Assembly: GCA_004431415.1 (NCBI GenBank)
Contig: QPMI01000431.1
Location: 1-44,176, forward strand
DNA length: 44,176 bases
Reading direction: 5' to 3'
Origin: Cyanophora paradoxa
Lineage: Eukaryota > Glaucocystophyceae > Cyanophorales > Cyanophoraceae
Shown: piece by piece, positions 23,755-32,200 of the stretch
How the letters are laid out: the number at the start of each line of letters is the position of its first letter
Numbering within the stretch: the stretch's first letter is position 1
Program-made: the position numbers and the translations under genes
Notes under the pieces: generated by a model
Databases searched by the model: none
The model's input: the letters and a program-made list of their open reading frames with translations, nothing else
Told to the model about the DNA's origin: nothing

Positions 23755-23762
23755 TAGAAAAA
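23755..23762 (-). promoter_or_regulatory. TTTTTCTA box before speD
   Basis: TATTTTTCTATATAATTC 12 nt before the speD ATG, the same box as in the GC-rich half. Confidence 0.5.
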
Positions 23763-23782
23763 TAAAAAACGAAATTGGTAGG

Positions 23783-23932
23783 ATGCGAACCATCTTAGCG
23801 AAAGTATTTCCGTATGAGTTGGTCGATATCATAATGCTCCATTATCATAAGACATGTCCGAATTGCTTTGATACTTGCATAATAACCAAAGGTAAATGCG
23901 GAAAGATGCTCATTTCTCTTTCGAAACTCTAA
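23783..23932 (+). CDS. possible small F-box-like / Cys-containing protein, 49 aa
   Basis: MRTILAKVFPYELVDIIMLH resembles the start of F-box-like motifs, and a CPNCFDTC stretch follows. It is the only plus-strand frame in this gap and overlaps the 3' end of the minus-strand zinc protein by 4 nt. Short length makes this tentative. Confidence 0.35.
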   Translation: MRTILAKVFPYELVDIIMLHYHKTCPNCFDTCIITKGKCGKMLISLSKL

Positions 23933-24201
23933 TCAAAATATAACATAATCGGTTTCTCTTCTATTACGATTCCCCATGTAGTCTTTTTTCTGTATGCATG
24001 AGAGTGTTTCTTAGAACACTGTCTACATCCTGACCCCTTTATATGGTTAAATCCATAAGTCTGAAAGACTTTATTACATTGCAGGCATCTCACAGATACC
24101 TTCTCTTGCGCCTTTTTATAGACAGTTTCGGTGTAATCAAACTTATCAAGTCCATGAACCATTATCGCAGACTCAATAAATCTCCTTGTTTTTTCATCCA
24201 T
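23929..24201 (-). CDS. zinc-ribbon protein of DUF723-like type, 90 aa
   Basis: The segment FIESAIMVHGLDKFDYTETV followed by a KVSVRCLQCNKVFQ knuckle and HIKGSGCRQCSKKH matches the pattern of the DUF723-like zinc module (HG.kYDY ... V.v.C..C...F ... H..G.GC..C), found in phages, giant viruses and mobile nucleases. Here it is a stand-alone protein with a short basic C-terminus. Probably nucleic-acid binding. An AAATCTACGG element lies upstream. Confidence 0.6.
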   Translation of the reverse strand: MDEKTRRFIESAIMVHGLDKFDYTETVYKKAQEKVSVRCLQCNKVFQTYGFNHIKGSGCRQCSKKHSHAYRKKTTWGIVIEEKPIMLYFD

Positions 24202-24222
24202 TCCTCTATATATACCGTAGAT

Positions 24223-25068
24223 TTATGGTAGCGGATCGCTACCGCCGATGGGATTATAGAGATTTGTGGTTAGATATTGACCATAGCGGTTTCCTCTTGC
24301 GATTGCATCGTTTCTTTCGGCATACATAATAACCGTGAATGTTCCTTGTTGTGTTGCCCTAATTATATATTCATCATCTTGCGTATCCAAAAGAGGCAAT
24401 GAATGGAAAGCAAGACCAAAATTATCGACGGGGACTACTTGAACTGTAATACGTGGTCTTGCTCCATCGGTTCTCCTACATAATGCATAAATATCCGCAG
24501 GTAGCTTTTCGGTATATCTGTAATGGTTTCCCAGCGGTTCTATTATGTCAATTACGGCAGTTTGCAGGTTTATTATAATCGTGTTTATTTTAATAATGTA
24601 AGGTTCATTCATACCCGGGCAATACGTTCTAATTCTCGTGTTTTCATCATCAGGATTGGGTTGGTCATTTACGATTAGAGGCGCTCCAATGATACCACCA
24701 ACTCTTAGTCCGTCCCCAATATAAGCGCCTCCGGATCTACATTTAATTGCGCCCCTTCTTGCTTCGTAAGCAAAGTTGGTAACCTTATTATCATCATTGT
24801 AACTGTCGGGATCTCCATAATGAGCGTTGAAGTTCGCATTTGTTACAAGAAGTCTCGTTGTTTTCACCACTCCACTGTTGGTGTCACATCGCAACTCTCT
24901 CAGTCTCAGCATATGAGTATCACCGAAGGTATTGAGAGTTGGTGCGATTTCTGTGGATTCGAGACCATCGATATTATCGATAATAGCATGCTGTAATACG
25001 TGGTTTGCGGGCGCAGCTAACGATAGTTGCGCAGTTAAGATGCGTTCAGGTGGTGCAGGTGCAGCCAT
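24223..25068 (-). CDS. paralogous protein A next to the fibre gene, 281 aa
   Basis: Tandem paralogue of 25088-25933. Shared signatures: LQHAIIDNIDGLESTE versus FRQHEVSDEIRGMESTE, RLRELRCDTNSGVVKTTRLL versus RVKELRAEKNSGVVKTTQLL, LVTNANF, RSGGA.IG.G.RV.G, a YAL/YSMCR segment, and a final YAERNDAIA / YGYRNDEAA segment. Beta-rich and soluble. Placement between the zinc protein and the giant fibre suggests a minor capsid, penton-like or fibre-associated protein, but no family is recognised. Only 19 bp separate the two paralogues. Confidence 0.6.
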   Translation of the reverse strand: MAAPAPPERILTAQLSLAAPANHVLQHAIIDNIDGLESTEIAPTLNTFGDTHMLRLRELRCDTNSGVVKTTRLLVTNANFNAHYGDPDSYNDDNKVTNFAYEARRGAIKCRSGGAYIGDGLRVGGIIGAPLIVNDQPNPDDENTRIRTYCPGMNEPYIIKINTIIINLQTAVIDIIEPLGNHYRYTEKLPADIYALCRRTDGARPRITVQVVPVDNFGLAFHSLPLLDTQDDEYIIRATQQGTFTVIMYAERNDAIARGNRYGQYLTTNLYNPIGGSDPLP

Positions 25069-25087
25069 TTAATATATCGAAACATAA

Positions 25088-25933
25088 TTATGGGACGGGA
25101 TCTTCGGGGTATGGTTCATTATAGAAATTCGATAGTTGAGCATCGGGATTTATGCAGTTAGCAACAGCCCATGCCGCCTCATCATTACGATATCCATAAA
25201 TCATAATATCATAACCTCCAACCTCAGATGCCCAAAAATCAAAAGTGTTGGGTTGTGTTGCAGGATTTCTTATAACCCATCCACGCCCTCCATGACCTAC
25301 CGCTTGAACAATGAATGTATATCCTTCTACACCTCCATTCTGAGAGCGACACATGGAGTAAATCGCTTTCGGTAAAAGTTGATCAGCCATTTTCCAAGGT
25401 CCGTCAATACCTTGGGGTTGGGTAGCATCATTTATATTTACATTTGCTCGTATGATAGCAAAAGCATATGGGGAATCTCCACATGGAAGAAACATACGCA
25501 TTCGTTGGGGATTATCTGCATGTTCAGGTAAGGTGTCCGGAATATCGTTAAACGCAGCAGAAGAGCCAAGCATTCCGGATACTCGGCATCCACCACCAAT
25601 AACAGCGCCTCCTGATCGGATAACGGCGGCGGCTCGCGTATTGTCGAATTGGAATGCTTTGATATCTACACCATACGCATCGGGTTCTCCGTTTGCTGAT
25701 TGAAAATTCGCATTTGTAACCAATAATTGAGTTGTTTTTACCACACCCGAATTCTTTTCGGCTCGTAGTTCTTTTACGCGAATCACACTGTTTTTATCGA
25801 ACGCATTTCCTGAGTTTGCGCGTTCTGTTGATTCCATACCACGAATCTCATCGGATACTTCATGTTGTCTGAAATGAATTGCGGGCGCACCCAATGCGTA
25901 AACCGGTAATTGGACTCGGTTGTATTCACCCAT
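25088..25933 (-). CDS. paralogous protein B next to the fibre gene, 281 aa
   Basis: Same length and layout as protein A, with moderate similarity over the whole length, so an old tandem duplication. A clear TTTTTCTAA box lies 21 nt upstream of its ATG (25961-25954), which makes it the likely first gene of a two-gene transcript. Directly follows the fibre gene (50-bp gap). Function unknown; it might cap or anchor the fibre, or diversify a surface protein. Confidence 0.6.
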   Translation of the reverse strand: MGEYNRVQLPVYALGAPAIHFRQHEVSDEIRGMESTERANSGNAFDKNSVIRVKELRAEKNSGVVKTTQLLVTNANFQSANGEPDAYGVDIKAFQFDNTRAAAVIRSGGAVIGGGCRVSGMLGSSAAFNDIPDTLPEHADNPQRMRMFLPCGDSPYAFAIIRANVNINDATQPQGIDGPWKMADQLLPKAIYSMCRSQNGGVEGYTFIVQAVGHGGRGWVIRNPATQPNTFDFWASEVGGYDIMIYGYRNDEAAWAVANCINPDAQLSNFYNEPYPEDPVP

Positions 25934-25953
25934 TGCTTCTTTTACTAAGAAGA

Positions 25954-25961
25954 TTAGAAAA
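25954..25961 (-). promoter_or_regulatory. TTTTTCTA box before paralogue B
   Basis: TATTTTTCTAATCTTC on the minus strand, matching the late box of the GC-rich virus. Confidence 0.5.
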
Positions 25962-25982
25962 ATAAAGCGATCTGTGAGTTAA

Positions 25983-28900
25983 TTATGGTATACCATGACA
26001 TGTCCAATGGATAGTGCATGTGATACTTCGACTTTCAGATAGAGTAGGGGATGCTATGAATGTCACATAGATTGTTGTGTAGTTAGCTGTGGAGTTTGAG
26101 ATTCCAATTCTAAAATCTACATCCCCTGGGTTTGTTGCAGGAGTTCCTTGAAGTGTGGCATTTACAACAGGTGTCTGAGTGTAAAAAGGTGGGTCCCAAT
26201 ATAAAACATATGCATGCTGTGTTGTTTGACCCGCGCTTATAACACCACTTGTGGCTTGATATTTTCCTGATTTGAAACGTCTTTCTATATCATACCAAGA
26301 TGGAACTTGGCTGATTGTGTTTGTGGTTCCTGCATTCATCGCATAAAATGCTCTTGCATAAGCATTTCCACGACAGAGCAGTGTTTTATCATAAAAGTTT
26401 GCGGAATTGTGGAAGAACCATGTTTCTTGGTTTGTGGGTGATGCAGGAGTTACTATTGAACCCGATCCTACATACATAGTATTATTTGCTGTGATCGTAT
26501 TGGCTGTGAATGGATCAAAAGAAGGCAAATCTGAGATTTCTGATTTAGTGTGAGTATGGGCAAAATCTGTAATATTTGCCTTTGTGTGAGTATGTGCAAA
26601 ATCTGTGATATCTGCTTTGCTGTGTGAGTGAGGACCGACAGATGTTGAAGCTGTTGGTTTTCCGAAGATATTATCCCAATGACAGTAACCACTGTGTGAC
26701 GATATAGCAGGGTTTTTGCTCCAACCAACAGTAATCGGACCTGGAAGATAAATTCTTCCTTTCTGTCCATGAACACCAACTTTGGTTAGTCCTTCACAAT
26801 TTATTCCAACAAACTGTTTAAAATCTCTTACAGGATTAATTGCAGGAGCATAGGCATTTACTCGTAAACGAATATAAGTATTGTTTGATGGTTCAATTCC
26901 AACAACATTAAAGTATCTACTGTCATACTGACACGTATAATAGATATAACATGATTTCATGTCTGTTGGAACAGTCCAATACATCTTACAGCTACTACAA
27001 TCATCATCACCATCAATCCATGTGTTTGCCCAAGTGCTTGTGTTACCTACAAGTGGTTGCCCAAAATAATCTCTCCATTCTCCTGTGCGGTCTGTGGAAA
27101 TACCACTTGTAGCGTCAAAATTTGTGGGCGCTGTGTATGTTGGCTTGTTAATTAAATCATCATATTTTCCGGTTGTCGCAACAGTTGCAAATGTTGGTTT
27201 GTCTGTAATATCATTCCATAAATGAGTGTGAGCTGTTGCCGGAAATGTTAATGGTTTTTCTGTTATACTACTCCAAGGGTGTGTATGAGCATCGGGCGGA
27301 AACAGCAAAGGTTTATTTGTAATACCTATCCAATCATGAGTATGAGCAGCAGGTGCAAATGTTAATGGTTTGTTTGTGATGTCATTCCATAAATGAGTGT
27401 GGGCAAAGTCTGTTATCTCTGACTTTGTATGAGAATGGGCGAAATCTGTAATTTGAGACTTTGTGTGAGTGTGCGCAGAAGGAGTAAACGTGAGCGGTTT
27501 GTCTGTGAGATCTGCCCATAAATGGGTGTGGGCGAAATCTGTAATTTGTGACTTTGTGTGAGTGTGCGCAGAAGGAGTAAACGTGAGCGGTTTGTCTGTG
27601 AGATCTGCCCATAAATGGGTGTGTGCAAAATCTGTAATCTCTGACTTTGTGTGAGAATGGGCGAAATCTGTAATTTGAGACTTTGTATGAGTGTGCGCAG
27701 CAGGAGCAAATGTTAACGGTTTGTCTGTGATGTCTGCCCATAAATGGGTGTGGGCGAAATCTGTTATTTGAGACTTTGTGTGAGTGTGTGTAGAAGGAGC
27801 AAACGTTAATGGTTTATCGGTGAGGTCTGCCCATAAATGAGTGTGTGCAAAGTCTGTTATCTCTGACTTTGTGTGAGTATGCGCAGAAGGAGCAAAAGTC
27901 AGCGGTTTGTCTGTGAGGTCTGCCCATAAATGAGTGTGGGCGAAATCTGTTATTTCCGACTTTGTATGAGAATGTGCGAAATCTGTTATTTGAGACTTTG
28001 TGTGAGTATGCGCAGAAGGAGCAAACGTTAATGGTTTATCAGTGAGGTCTGCCCATAAATGAGTGTGGGCAAAATCTGTTATTTGAGACTTTGTGTGAGT
28101 GTGTGTAGAAGGAGCAAACGTTAATGGTTTATCGGTGAGGTCTGCCCATAAATGAGTGTGTGCAAAGTCTGTTATCTCTGACTTTGTGTGAGTATGCGCA
28201 GAAGGAGCAAAAGTCAGCGGTTTGTCTGTGAGGTCTGCCCATAAATGAGTGTGGGCGAAATCTGTTATTTCCGACTTTGTATGAGAATGTGCGAAATCTG
28301 TTATTTGAGACTTTGTGTGAGTATGCGCAGAAGGAGCAAACGTTAATGGTTTATCAGTGAGGTCTGCCCATAAATGAGTGTGGGCAAAATCTGTTATTTC
28401 CAACTTTGTATGAGAATGTGCAAAATCTGTTATTTGAGACTTTGTGTGAGTATGCGTAGAAGGAGCAAAAGTCAGCGGTTTGTCTGTGAGGTCTGCCCAT
28501 AAATGAGTGTGGGCATCAGGAGCAAATGTTAACGGTTTATCTGTGATATCCACCCATAAATGAGTATGGGCAAAATCTGTGATCTGATCTTTTGTGTGAG
28601 TATGGGCAAAATCTGTAATCTGGGCTTTTGTGTGAGTGTGATTTTGAATCCAACCTTGAACCACATTAGAGGTTGGATGATGTGGTAAATTTGCATTGCT
28701 TGTAACTGTAAGGTAATCTATTACAGTATCAGGTGAGGTTATTTTTAATCCTCTGTAAATATTCAGAGTCTGGGTATGAGTGAATCCATATTTTTGTTGA
28801 ATGTAATACCTCACAGCATTCTTTTCAGAAGTTGTCAAAGCCCTATTGAAAACAATCAACTCGGAAATACCACCATTCACAATATTACCAAATCCGAAAT

Positions 28901-31900
28901 GATTGACAGTATTATCTGGTAGATAATTTGTTCCTACAAGTGTTTCAATATCTACTCCATTTAACCCGACTGTGTAGCTGTTTGGAGTAATTGTTTGGTC
29001 AGTGTAATACCATGTATTTATTAAAGAAGGAACCGTAATAACTGGGCGGGTTTGGGATACTCCATTAATAGTAAACTGGTTCATTCCAATAGCAGTAGAA
29101 GATGTTGCCCCATAATAACAATATCGTGATGGAGAGGCGCTTCTGTAAAGTCTCAAATGAACTTGCATAGAAGAGGTAGTTGGATGATATTTTCCCACAA
29201 AGAAAAATGTAAGCCCATTTGAGAAATCAATAGTCCTTGTAGCAGAGGTATATGCATAAAAAGTGCCTGTTGGGTTTGAAACACTAACTTGGTTGTTGAT
29301 TTCGGGATTGGTGTAATAGGAACTGACTCCGGAGATAAACAAGTCTGGAACAACTGAATTTGGGACTCTACTTATTATAGTTGTATACGTTGCTGATTGA
29401 CCTGGTTCTCCTGATGCCTTCCAAGCAAAAATGCAGTTCGAGATATTTGATGCTGGATCAAAGCTTGGTGGGACATCATACCATTCTTCGTAAACCTGAT
29501 TCATGGTATTGAAATTGCAAGAGCCAATCGTTAGAATTCCATTTACTTTCAAATTGCTGGTCTCTATATTGCTACTGTAAATATTACTATTTACCGTAAG
29601 GTCTCCTGTGATTGTCCCACCAACAAGCGGAAGATATTTTGATAATTCATCTGCAAAGTCTGTTATCTCTGACGTTGTATGAGTATGCGCAGAAGGAGCA
29701 AACGTTAATGGTTTATCTGTGATGTCCGCCCATAAATGAGAATGGGCGAAATCTGTAATTTGAGACTTTGTGTGAGTGTGCGCAGAAGGAGTAAACGTGA
29801 GCGGTTTGTCTGTGAGATCTGCCCATAAATGGGTGTGTGCAAAATCTGTAATCTCTGACTTCGTATGAGAATGGGCAAAATCTGTTATTTGTGATTTTGT
29901 GTGAGTGTGAGTAGTAGGAGTAAATGTTAACGGTTTGTCTGTGAGGTCTGCCCATAAATGAGTGTGGGCAAAATCTGTTATCTCTGACTTTGTGTGAGTG
30001 TGCGCAGCAGGTGCAAATGTTAATGGTTTATCAGTGAGGTCAGCCCATAAATGAGTGTGGGCGAAATCTGTTATTTCTGACTTTGTATGAGAATGGGCGA
30101 AATCTGTTATTTGAGACTTTGTGTGAGTGTGGTGATCTATCCATTCTTGAACCACATTTGAAGCTGTTAATGGAGCAATCCACTCCTGAACCACATTTGA
30201 AGCTGTAAATGGAGCAATCCACTCCTGAACCACATTCGATGCTGTTAATGGAGCAATCCATTCCTGAACCACATTTGAAGTGGTATAGTTTGGAATGATA
30301 GCATTTGAACCAATGTGTAAGTTGTTTAGATAGAGATAGTTTGCTGATATTCGCATATTATCAGGATAGTAAAGAGGTTGAGTTATAGGAAAGCCATACA
30401 GCTGTTGAATATAAAACCTTACCTGTTGCTTTTCAATCTCAGACAAGGCCCTGTTGAAAATAATAAGTTCGGCAGTCTCCCCCCATGCATGCCTTGATCC
30501 TATATTATTAAATGTTGATGGTGGAAGCCAGTTACCAGCAAGAGTTCCTAAATGCTTTCCATTCATTGAATACGATATGCTATTTGAAGTCACAGTGGTG
30601 TCCCAGTATGCACATTTCCAATTCGTATATTCTTCAAAAGGCATATGCACAGTCGGGAGATTACTATATGTTGGCTGACCGTATTGCATGTTTATTCCAG
30701 CTGCTGCATTAATATATCTACTCATGCCCCATTTACAGACAGGTGGTGACACAAACCAATCTATATGCGTTCCAAACACACATTCATGCACTCCATAATT
30801 AGCGATATTAAGCACCCCGTTGGTGTAGTTTTGTGACCTCACACTTCCCACAAAGAAGAATGTTAATCCAGCACTCCAATCAACAGTATCTACTCTATTT
30901 GTTGCCAAATCAACAGTTTGACTACCATAGTTTAAGGTGAGTTGATTGTTTAGTAAAGGATTTATTTTATAGTATGATGTGTATGGTGAATTTCCACCCA
31001 GAGAAAATGATGGGATAAATGGAACAGCCAATGTTGCTCGGTTAACAATAGTAGTCCCACCTGCATTTTGTAGATGGGCGTAGCCAGATGGTTTTGCAGC
31101 TATCAAACAGTTCGGAATTGTAAATGCAGGGTCAGTGTTGGATGTAATTGGATAATAGGGTGTGTCATAAGTCACATCTAAAACCGTCCCATGAGTTCCT
31201 AATTCAATGTTGCTTGACACTTTGAGATTACCGGAAATGGTAAGATTACTTGACAGTGTCCCGCCTGTGAGAGGTAAGTAATCTGATAACCATTCTTGAA
31301 CTACATTCGATGCTGTTAATGGCGCAATCCATTCCTGAACCACATTAGAAGAAGTATAATCACTCTCTATGGTAGTTATTCTCGTTGCAAGTGCGGCATC
31401 CTCAGTTTGGAGTGCTGTAATTGCCTCTTGTTGTGTATAAATACTCTCTTCCAAGCTATTTGTTTTTTCTTGAAGGCTCATAGTCGATACTGTGCCTGAG
31501 GTTGATGTAGTCATAATAACGTTCGTCGCCAAGAGGGTGCCGGTTACTTTAAACTCATTAGTTCTAACAAGAATCTTGTTGTTATCCAATGGATATGGAT
31601 TTAAAGGGTCTTCCGGAAAACCGTATTTTTGCTGTAAATACCATCTAATATTTTGTAGTTCTGTATCTGAAAGGGTTCTACCATAACAAAGAAGTTCGCA
31701 TAAATCGAATTTTGAAACGCTATCACCCACATGTATTTTATTGACATCTTGGCGTGGATATCTTGAATCGGCGGGAACAGATATTGTATCTCGATGAATT
31801 CCATTAACTCCAAAATGAACAGTTGTGCTTGTTACTCGAATATCGAACATTGTCCAAGAATTCCCTTCTGTTGTTGATATTGGAATGCTCACTAAATCGT

Positions 31901-32129
31901 AGCCATTCTTATTGACATTCAAATACCCGCTTGTTTTAGTAATCAACCAACTGAGATTGTTTCCATTCACATGTGTTGAGCCGTCGATTCGTAAAACTGT
32001 TTCATTTGGAACGCTTGGTTTAAATCGAATGACAAATGAGACCGTAATTCCGCTGAAAGGAATAGTATCATAAAGAGTAGAAGTTTGATATTGATAATTG
32101 ATGAATGAAAATGTGTTTGTGGTAGCCAC
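25983..32129 (-). CDS. giant fibre protein, C-terminal and central part
   Basis: About 2050 codons, with no ATG at its start: the open frame begins with GTG and is open back to about 32245. It is best read as the continuation of 32201-33877 after one lost A in an AAAA run. The order from the N-side is as follows. First comes a LamG/concanavalin-like domain (about residues 1-190), then YLPLTGGTLSSNLTISGN, then a second LamG-like domain, then HxH repeat block 1. A third LamG-like domain follows, then HxH repeat block 2 (about 27 HTHTKSQITDFA and HTHLWADLTDKPLTFAP units), a glycine-poor beta domain, and a C-terminal tip ending in a Cys-containing strand. HxH repeats in T4-like phage tail fibres bind metal ions along a trimer axis. 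A host-recognition fibre is the obvious role. Confidence 0.82.
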   Translation of the reverse strand: MATTNTFSFINYQYQTSTLYDTIPFSGITVSFVIRFKPSVPNETVLRIDGSTHVNGNNLSWLITKTSGYLNVNKNGYDLVSIPISTTEGNSWTMFDIRVTSTTVHFGVNGIHRDTISVPADSRYPRQDVNKIHVGDSVSKFDLCELLCYGRTLSDTELQNIRWYLQQKYGFPEDPLNPYPLDNNKILVRTNEFKVTGTLLATNVIMTTSTSGTVSTMSLQEKTNSLEESIYTQQEAITALQTEDAALATRITTIESDYTSSNVVQEWIAPLTASNVVQEWLSDYLPLTGGTLSSNLTISGNLKVSSNIELGTHGTVLDVTYDTPYYPITSNTDPAFTIPNCLIAAKPSGYAHLQNAGGTTIVNRATLAVPFIPSFSLGGNSPYTSYYKINPLLNNQLTLNYGSQTVDLATNRVDTVDWSAGLTFFFVGSVRSQNYTNGVLNIANYGVHECVFGTHIDWFVSPPVCKWGMSRYINAAAGINMQYGQPTYSNLPTVHMPFEEYTNWKCAYWDTTVTSNSISYSMNGKHLGTLAGNWLPPSTFNNIGSRHAWGETAELIIFNRALSEIEKQQVRFYIQQLYGFPITQPLYYPDNMRISANYLYLNNLHIGSNAIIPNYTTSNVVQEWIAPLTASNVVQEWIAPFTASNVVQEWIAPLTASNVVQEWIDHHTHTKSQITDFAHSHTKSEITDFAHTHLWADLTDKPLTFAPAAHTHTKSEITDFAHTHLWADLTDKPLTFTPTTHTHTKSQITDFAHSHTKSEITDFAHTHLWADLTDKPLTFTPSAHTHTKSQITDFAHSHLWADITDKPLTFAPSAHTHTTSEITDFADELSKYLPLVGGTITGDLTVNSNIYSSNIETSNLKVNGILTIGSCNFNTMNQVYEEWYDVPPSFDPASNISNCIFAWKASGEPGQSATYTTIISRVPNSVVPDLFISGVSSYYTNPEINNQVSVSNPTGTFYAYTSATRTIDFSNGLTFFFVGKYHPTTSSMQVHLRLYRSASPSRYCYYGATSSTAIGMNQFTINGVSQTRPVITVPSLINTWYYTDQTITPNSYTVGLNGVDIETLVGTNYLPDNTVNHFGFGNIVNGGISELIVFNRALTTSEKNAVRYYIQQKYGFTHTQTLNIYRGLKITSPDTVIDYLTVTSNANLPHHPTSNVVQGWIQNHTHTKAQITDFAHTHTKDQITDFAHTHLWVDITDKPLTFAPDAHTHLWADLTDKPLTFAPSTHTHTKSQITDFAHSHTKLEITDFAHTHLWADLTDKPLTFAPSAHTHTKSQITDFAHSHTKSEITDFAHTHLWADLTDKPLTFAPSAHTHTKSEITDFAHTHLWADLTDKPLTFAPSTHTHTKSQITDFAHTHLWADLTDKPLTFAPSAHTHTKSQITDFAHSHTKSEITDFAHTHLWADLTDKPLTFAPSAHTHTKSEITDFAHTHLWADLTDKPLTFAPSTHTHTKSQITDFAHTHLWADITDKPLTFAPAAHTHTKSQITDFAHSHTKSEITDFAHTHLWADLTDKPLTFTPSAHTHTKSQITDFAHTHLWADLTDKPLTFTPSAHTHTKSQITDFAHSHTKSEITDFAHTHLWNDITNKPLTFAPAAHTHDWIGITNKPLLFPPDAHTHPWSSITEKPLTFPATAHTHLWNDITDKPTFATVATTGKYDDLINKPTYTAPTNFDATSGISTDRTGEWRDYFGQPLVGNTSTWANTWIDGDDDCSSCKMYWTVPTDMKSCYIYYTCQYDSRYFNVVGIEPSNNTYIRLRVNAYAPAINPVRDFKQFVGINCEGLTKVGVHGQKGRIYLPGPITVGWSKNPAISSHSGYCHWDNIFGKPTASTSVGPHSHSKADITDFAHTHTKANITDFAHTHTKSEISDLPSFDPFTANTITANNTMYVGSGSIVTPASPTNQETWFFHNSANFYDKTLLCRGNAYARAFYAMNAGTTNTISQVPSWYDIERRFKSGKYQATSGVISAGQTTQHAYVLYWDPPFYTQTPVVNATLQGTPATNPGDVDFRIGISNSTANYTTIYVTFIASPTLSESRSITCTIHWTCHGIP
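26560..28645 (-). repeat. tandem 36/57-bp repeats encoding HxH fibre units, block 2
   Basis: Coding repeats of 12 residues (HSHTKSEITDFA) and 19 residues (HTHLWADLTDKPLTFAPSA) alternate. A higher-order 315-bp unit is repeated without visible change at 27841-28155 and from 28156 onward (to about 28390). Such repeats can expand or contract. Confidence 0.85.
29650..30135 (-). repeat. tandem HxH fibre repeats, block 1
   Basis: Same 12- and 19-residue units as block 2, about ten of them. They are followed on the plus coordinate (30136-30290) by four short repeats coding TASNVVQEWIAPL. Confidence 0.8.
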
Positions 32130-32200
32130 CTGGTAGAACTTTTTACTATTTGGACCGAGGAAGCTGAAAGTAACACTGCCGTAACTAACAAGAGTGTTAA

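Noticed and set aside
27382-27741. Secondary minus-strand frames inside the fibre repeats
   Set aside because: They are out-of-frame readings of the same tandem repeats.
26560-28645. CRISPR-like array
   Set aside because: The regular repeats are in-frame coding repeats of the fibre protein with no unique spacers.
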